From Coniella vitis (lineage: Eukaryota; Ascomycota; Sordariomycetes; Diaporthales; Schizoparmaceae), in assembly GCA_011317545.1 (NCBI GenBank), contig WUJK01000010.1:930001-994000 (forward strand): a stretch of 64,000 bases of DNA, written 5' to 3'. Below are positions 59,625 through 64,000 of the stretch, in pieces (the stretch's first letter is position 1; each line of letters starts with the position of its first letter). Below the pieces are notes generated by a model, which saw nothing but the letters and a program-made list of their open reading frames with translations, did no database searches and was not told the DNA's origin. The position numbers and the translations under genes are program-made.

Positions 59625-61131
59625 ATGAGCTACACAGAGCAAGTCCATACCGGCCCCGTCACGGTGCTGGAGCTGCAATATGCACCACAGAGCGCCCTAG
59701 ACACGGAGCCACCTGCTGCGGAGACGAATGCGCAGGAACTGAAGCCGGTGGACAGAGGCCGCGATGCGTGGGTAGTGCTTATTGCCGCTGTGGTTTTCGA
59801 GGCCTTGTTCTGGGGCAAGTTCTCCTTGTATCCCCTTCACGGTCAGCAACAGTACTATGTAGTGTAAGTACCAAGTAATACTAATCCAATCCTGAATAAC
59901 AGGCTTTCCCATGTGCTTTGGCGTTTTCCAAGACTACTACTCCACTCTGCCCGCCTTCCACGATGACGTCTCCCACGTCGCCCTCATAGGCACCGTCGCC
60001 CAAGGCACAACCTACCTCGGCGCGCCCTTGTCCGCCATCTTCACAAAGAAATACCCGCACTACCGCCAATGGCAGATTCGCTTCGGGTGGCCGCTGTGCA
60101 TCCTCGGGCTCGTCGCCGCCTCCTTTGCGCGCACTGTGCCCACCCTGATCGCCACCCAGGGGTTCCTCTACGGCTTCGGATTCGTGACACTCACCTATCC
60201 CATCATTAGCATGCTCAACGAATGGTGGGTCGCGCGCAAAGGCATGGCGTTTGGCCTCATCTCGGCCTCGTCGGGCCTCACGGGGACATTTATGCCGTTT
60301 GTCGTGGAGGCGCTGCTGCAGCGGTTGGGGTATGCCATCACGCTACGGGCGTGTGCCGTCGCGCTGCTGGTGCTGACGGCGCCGTTGATGCCGCTGTTGA
60401 AGGCAAGGCTGCCCGTGTCGGAGAGCAACAGCGCGAGCAGGCTTGCGCGTACCGACTGGTCCTTTTTGAAAAGAGGGCTGTTTTGGGTGTATGCGGGCGC
60501 GGTTCTGGTGCAAGGACTGGGCTTCTTTTTCCCCGTGGTGTTTATTACTTCGTATGCCACGGCCGTGGGAATCCCATCGACGCTCGCCGCCGCGCTGTTG
60601 GCGCTCATGTCGGCGGCGCAGGTGCTGGGCCAGTTTGTCTTTGGGTACTTGTCGGACCGAGGGAGTGGTGGTGGCGGACGGGGCGGGCGCAGCAGGCCAA
60701 TGATGGGTGTGGGTGCTTTGGCGGGCTCGTGCTGTGTGGCTGCGGGCGGAGCAGCGCTGGGGCTCTGGGGCGTGGGGGGCACATCGATGGCGGTGCTGGG
60801 CGTGTTCAGCCTCGTGTATGGCTTTTTTGGGTTCGGCTTTGGCACGATGCGGGTTGCCATGGGCCAGGCAGTGGGCAATGGAGATCCGTCGGCGCTGTTT
60901 GCGCTGTATGCGATTTTTGTGTTCTTGCAAGGCGTAGGCAATATCTTGACGGGCCCATTGAGTGCGGCGCTGCTGGGCGGGGGCGGGGACCAGGCGGTGG
61001 AAAGGGACGAGTATGCGGTGGGAAGGTATAAAGGGCTGGTCGTTATGACGGGCGGGACGTCTTTGCTGGCTGCTTTGATTATTGGCGCCGGGCATGGCTA
61101 CCAACGTCTTGTCAAGGGGGTGTCGCGATAG
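59625..61131 (+). CDS. MFS monocarboxylate-type transporter
   Basis: This is a predicted 472-residue plasma-membrane transporter of the monocarboxylate porter family (MCT/Mch type); some fungal members carry riboflavin instead. Exon 1 is 59625..59814 and exon 2 is 59903..61131. The only splice that keeps helix 1 in frame uses a GC donor (TGGG|GCAAGT) and the acceptor AACAG, giving VVFEALFWGFPMCFGVFQDY. The GTAAGT at 59864 would shift the frame. The first 45 residues are cytosolic. About 12 hydrophobic helices follow. The family-like stretch YPIISMLNEWWVARKGMAFG lies in the loop after helix 4, with SASSGLTGTFMPFVVEALL behind it. The central loop is short, and a Gly-rich loop (SDRGSGGGGRGGRSRP) follows helix 8. 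The substrate is unknown. Confidence 0.88.
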
Positions 61132-62460
61132 GGGGTGTTTGTATTCGCTGGGTGTTAAGGAGCGGAATGCTGGGGCTAAATGGGCATATACCCTCGTTCC
61201 CTTCCGATGATCATTCACACTCCCGTTGGTTCCGAAGCCTGGAGTGAGTAGCTAGTGCTTAGACCTTCAAGTACAGAACTGTGTCATTCGTTCCCGTTTG
61301 TATCTCCCCTACCATAACCTCAGAGCCGTCCTCTATGGGCTCAGGATGCTCCAGACAGCACTTCAGTGATGTACGTCGTCACCATAGATCTCAAGGTGGC
61401 TGGGCAAGGAGGCTAGGTTGTGATGGAGCCGTAGGATATCACCAGAGAGCGTGTCAGGAACGTCCAAAATGCGTGCGCATTGGCCATACTCGGTGCCGTC
61501 ATCAAAATAGCAGGTCGTCATATGAGACGTTTTCGGCGCGCTGAAGTTCCAATTCGAGAAGTGGTCGATCGCTAAGGGGAATGAAGATGAGTGGCAACGC
61601 AACCCTGCTCATAATCTTCTCGGGAGTTGCATATGATCTGGTGCTATCTGCCTCGATTGATTATAACGAGGAAGTTCTCCATCAGCAATCAACTTATCCC
61701 AGTCGCCCTATCTTCGTCATCCAGTTCACGATAGCATACAAGATAGTCTATAGGAATAAACTCCGCAATTGCCCTGGCAAGTTGAAAGGATCGCTTAGTA
61801 TAGGCATCTGATAAGCTACCAGGCCGTTTCCAGAGGAAGGGAAGTCGCGAGGTTTTTGGTGAAAGTTGTTGCACTGACTTCGTAGCTAACATCATTGGTT
61901 TCCTATCTAATCGAGCCCATGGTGTCGTCAAGAGAAGCGAGGCCAACGACTAGACCGCGTCTAGATGCCTTCTGTGAGGAAACGAATAGAAGGAAACCTT
62001 GCCTTCGTCTTGAGGAACGACCGTCTGTTGGTCCACCCGCGTTGCCCCGCGTCTGTCACGTGATCGGACACCTGTGTAACATTCTTGCTTCGTCTCTTTC
62101 GTTTGTTGTCGTCTACATAGGTAGTGACAAAGATAGAGAATAAAGTATAGAACAAGTATGAAAGATCCCAAGTAGTAGAGGAAGGAAGAGAATGAATTCC
62201 CAAGAAAAACACAGTGAAGGAAAGGCGCCATCAGTCCCAGAAAATCAACCCACCTGGGCTTCTGAAAGGGTATGGAGGTCAAATACTCCTTACTTTAGAC
62301 AGACTGGAACGAGGACATCTTTCGGAGAAAGAGGTAAAGACATCCTGAGAACAGCATCCAGGAAGAATGCCATAACGCAAGATACGCTGCAAGCGTACAT
62401 TCCTCGAGTGTTCTAAGTATACCTTTGCGCCCCTTGCACGCTCCGCTTACGCCCCTGCCT
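61132..62460. other. intergenic with possible gene remnant
   Basis: On the minus strand at about 61570-61800, two frames look like one decayed coding stretch: IDYLVCYRELDDEDRATG continues, after a one-base shift, as KLIADGELPRYNQSRQIAPD. No intact start, domain or splice model could be built. Otherwise nothing coding is seen. Confidence 0.25.
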
Positions 62461-64000
62461 AGCATAAAAGTCGCATGCATATAATATGTTATATGTAAAG
62501 GTTGGAGTTAATATAGACTTTGCGTATACGTACTAACGGCTTTAAAGAAAAAAAAAGAAGAAAAAAGATAAGTTTTGTAGTATTACAAACCGTGCCTTGT
62601 AATGTTGGTATAGCTTCCATCTGCCCGCCGGCAAAAGTGGTGCGCGCGAACAAATAACCAGCCGCGGGTAAGCGTCCACCTTGCTACATAATTAGTAAGC
62701 GTAAAGTGCTCGGCAGATGACCAACAATGAGCTTTTACAATTGGCTAGCCCTCTTTCCTTAGTCTAGTTTCGGCAGAGTTATAATTGGCTATCTAGCTTG
62801 CGATAGAGCATGTGCTAGGATCACGGCTCTTTAATAACGCATATTCGTCACTCGAACCCCTCTCAACGGGATCCCCAACCACATCCACGACTGCGAACGC
62901 ACTATGGCGACCGAAATCTAAATTCCCGGCCTTAACAAGAGTCTAATGCATGCAGATGTAGAACGAAGTCGCCAGCTGTATATCATTCACCTTAATTAAG
63001 TATATTGTATATATCTGCACTCTTATTATAATAATCCTTGCCCGAGTCCCTGACTCTGGAAGTACCTATAAGTTGTATATTAGCAGGTGGGGAAGTATTA
63101 CCTTTAAGTCTTCGTACGTTGTCGAGCAATATTAAGTATTATAAGTAATTAAGAAGGATTACCCTATTATATAAAATAATACTTAGATTTATAACTAAAG
63201 ACTATAAGGAAACTATCTAATATTAAGCTATAAACTTATATCCTTATATCCTTCCGTTATTTCCTTCTATTCCCTAAATAATACCTTAAACTAATAAAGT
63301 TGCTCGTCGACTATTACGGTCTAAGTCGATAGAATTATAGTATAGTTCTTATAATCTACCCCTATCCTATATAACCCTAATCCTAGTTATATTATCCTAT
63401 ATAACTTATTTATATAAGAGATCCTATTAGTCTATTATAATTCCGATATCTATACTATATTATATTAGCCTATTCTTATAACCTATATAACCGTAGGTTA
63501 TAATATTATCTCTCTTCTATCGGTTTTTATCCCTAAAGACCTATAGTATTTCCGTAAATAGTCCTACCTAATATTCTTACTTCGAATTATACTTTCCTAA
63601 TTCGTTATATCGTTAAGAATTAATAAAGTTCGTTATCGTAAGACTAAACAAACTTATTCTTTTTAGTTATCCGTACTAGATCGTTGCTCTAAGATACCCT
63701 CCTATTCTTCTTACTAATCCCGTTAAGTTCCTTTATTATAACCTGGTCCCTCGTAGCACTATATATACGGTTGGAAGGAATAATTAGATAGAGATTCTGA
63801 TTATTAGTTAATCTTTTGCAAGGTCTATATAGTATAGCGGTACCTTCTAACGCTTATTATTATATTATAATCAGAATCTCCGGGTATAGCTAAGGTTATA
63901 GGTTCGATCCCTAACTTAGTTAATTTATTTTCGGGCTTCCGAGAAGCTCGGGAATAATTAGGTATTTATAGACCGCGACTATAACTCTAACTAAGCCTTA
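62461..64000. repeat. AT-rich, RIP-like block
   Basis: Base composition changes sharply here: the sequence becomes mostly A/T with very many TA dinucleotides and dense stops in all frames, as left by RIP on former repeats. A segment at 63757-63800 resembles 6470-6505 (both with TACGGTTGGAAGGAA), and most differences are transitions, as RIP would give. An inverted pair (AGATTCTGATTAT near 63793 and its complement near 63867) could form a hairpin. The block runs off the window end. Confidence 0.75.

Noticed and set aside
60195..61218. Long minus-strand frames opposite the MFS gene.
   Set aside because: They are shadows of the GC-rich MFS coding exon and show no domain.
63830..63925. A tRNA-like B box (GGTTCGATCCC) with a weak A-box-like stretch upstream.
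   Set aside because: No acceptor stem or anticodon arm pairs convincingly, and it lies in RIP-like DNA. It may be a relic of a tRNA-derived repeat.

Overview
The window is nuclear DNA of a filamentous ascomycete. Genes are split by short introns (about 42 to 170 bp) with GT-AG borders and CTAAC/CTGAC-like branch sites. Coding DNA is GC-rich, and one end is an AT-rich, TpA-rich block of the kind left by repeat-induced point mutation (RIP). The gene set (LRO1, GAR1, NAB3, SLM1, SPIN90/Ldb17 and NatC homologues, plus fungus-only C2H2, DUF7580 and subtilase architectures) fits Sordariomycetes, probably Hypocreales; the order is an inference. All exon borders below were placed by eye, and every spliced frame was checked arithmetically.

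Layout. 1-4.4 kb: a truncated MFS transporter and a Myb/SANT-like protein. 4.4-17.5 kb: a gene-poor stretch whose main content is a 993-bp element with 53-bp terminal inverted repeats enclosing two 15-bp minisatellite arrays. 17.5-27.1 kb: housekeeping genes, namely a RidA family protein, a LETM1-like mitochondrial protein, a NAB3-type RNA-binding protein, a mitochondrial GGQ-domain hydrolase (ICT1 type) and a dienelactone hydrolase. 27.9-37.3 kb: an accessory cluster of three genes. 39-54.5 kb: GAR1, an SLM1-like PH protein, a SPIN90/Ldb17-like protein, the NatC catalytic subunit and LRO1. 56.2-57.5 kb: a repeat-containing Cys-rich protein gene interrupted by an in-frame amber codon. 59.6-61.1 kb: an MFS monocarboxylate-type transporter. 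62.5-64 kb: AT-rich, RIP-like DNA.

The most interesting part is the cluster at 27.9-37.3 kb. A C2H2/pseudokinase protein (minus strand) is divergent from a DUF7580-subtilisin-like protease (plus strand). The protease gene is convergent, 289 bp apart, with a small protein whose central strands resemble the pore-forming domain of gasdermins. Fungal gasdermin-like proteins (RCD-1, HET-Q1) are known to sit beside subtilase genes (HET-Q2) that cleave them to trigger cell death. I therefore propose a regulated-cell-death or allorecognition module with an added pseudokinase-type sensor or scaffold. The DUF7580-S8 fusion and the pseudokinase neighbour would be the new elements; this is inference from motifs and gene order.

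Other unusual points are two introns that fit only as GC-AG, a start codon assembled across an intron, a stop-free 66-bp intron inside the pseudokinase gene, an 82-nt poly(T) tract, and dispersed short palindromes related to ACTATGTACATAGT.
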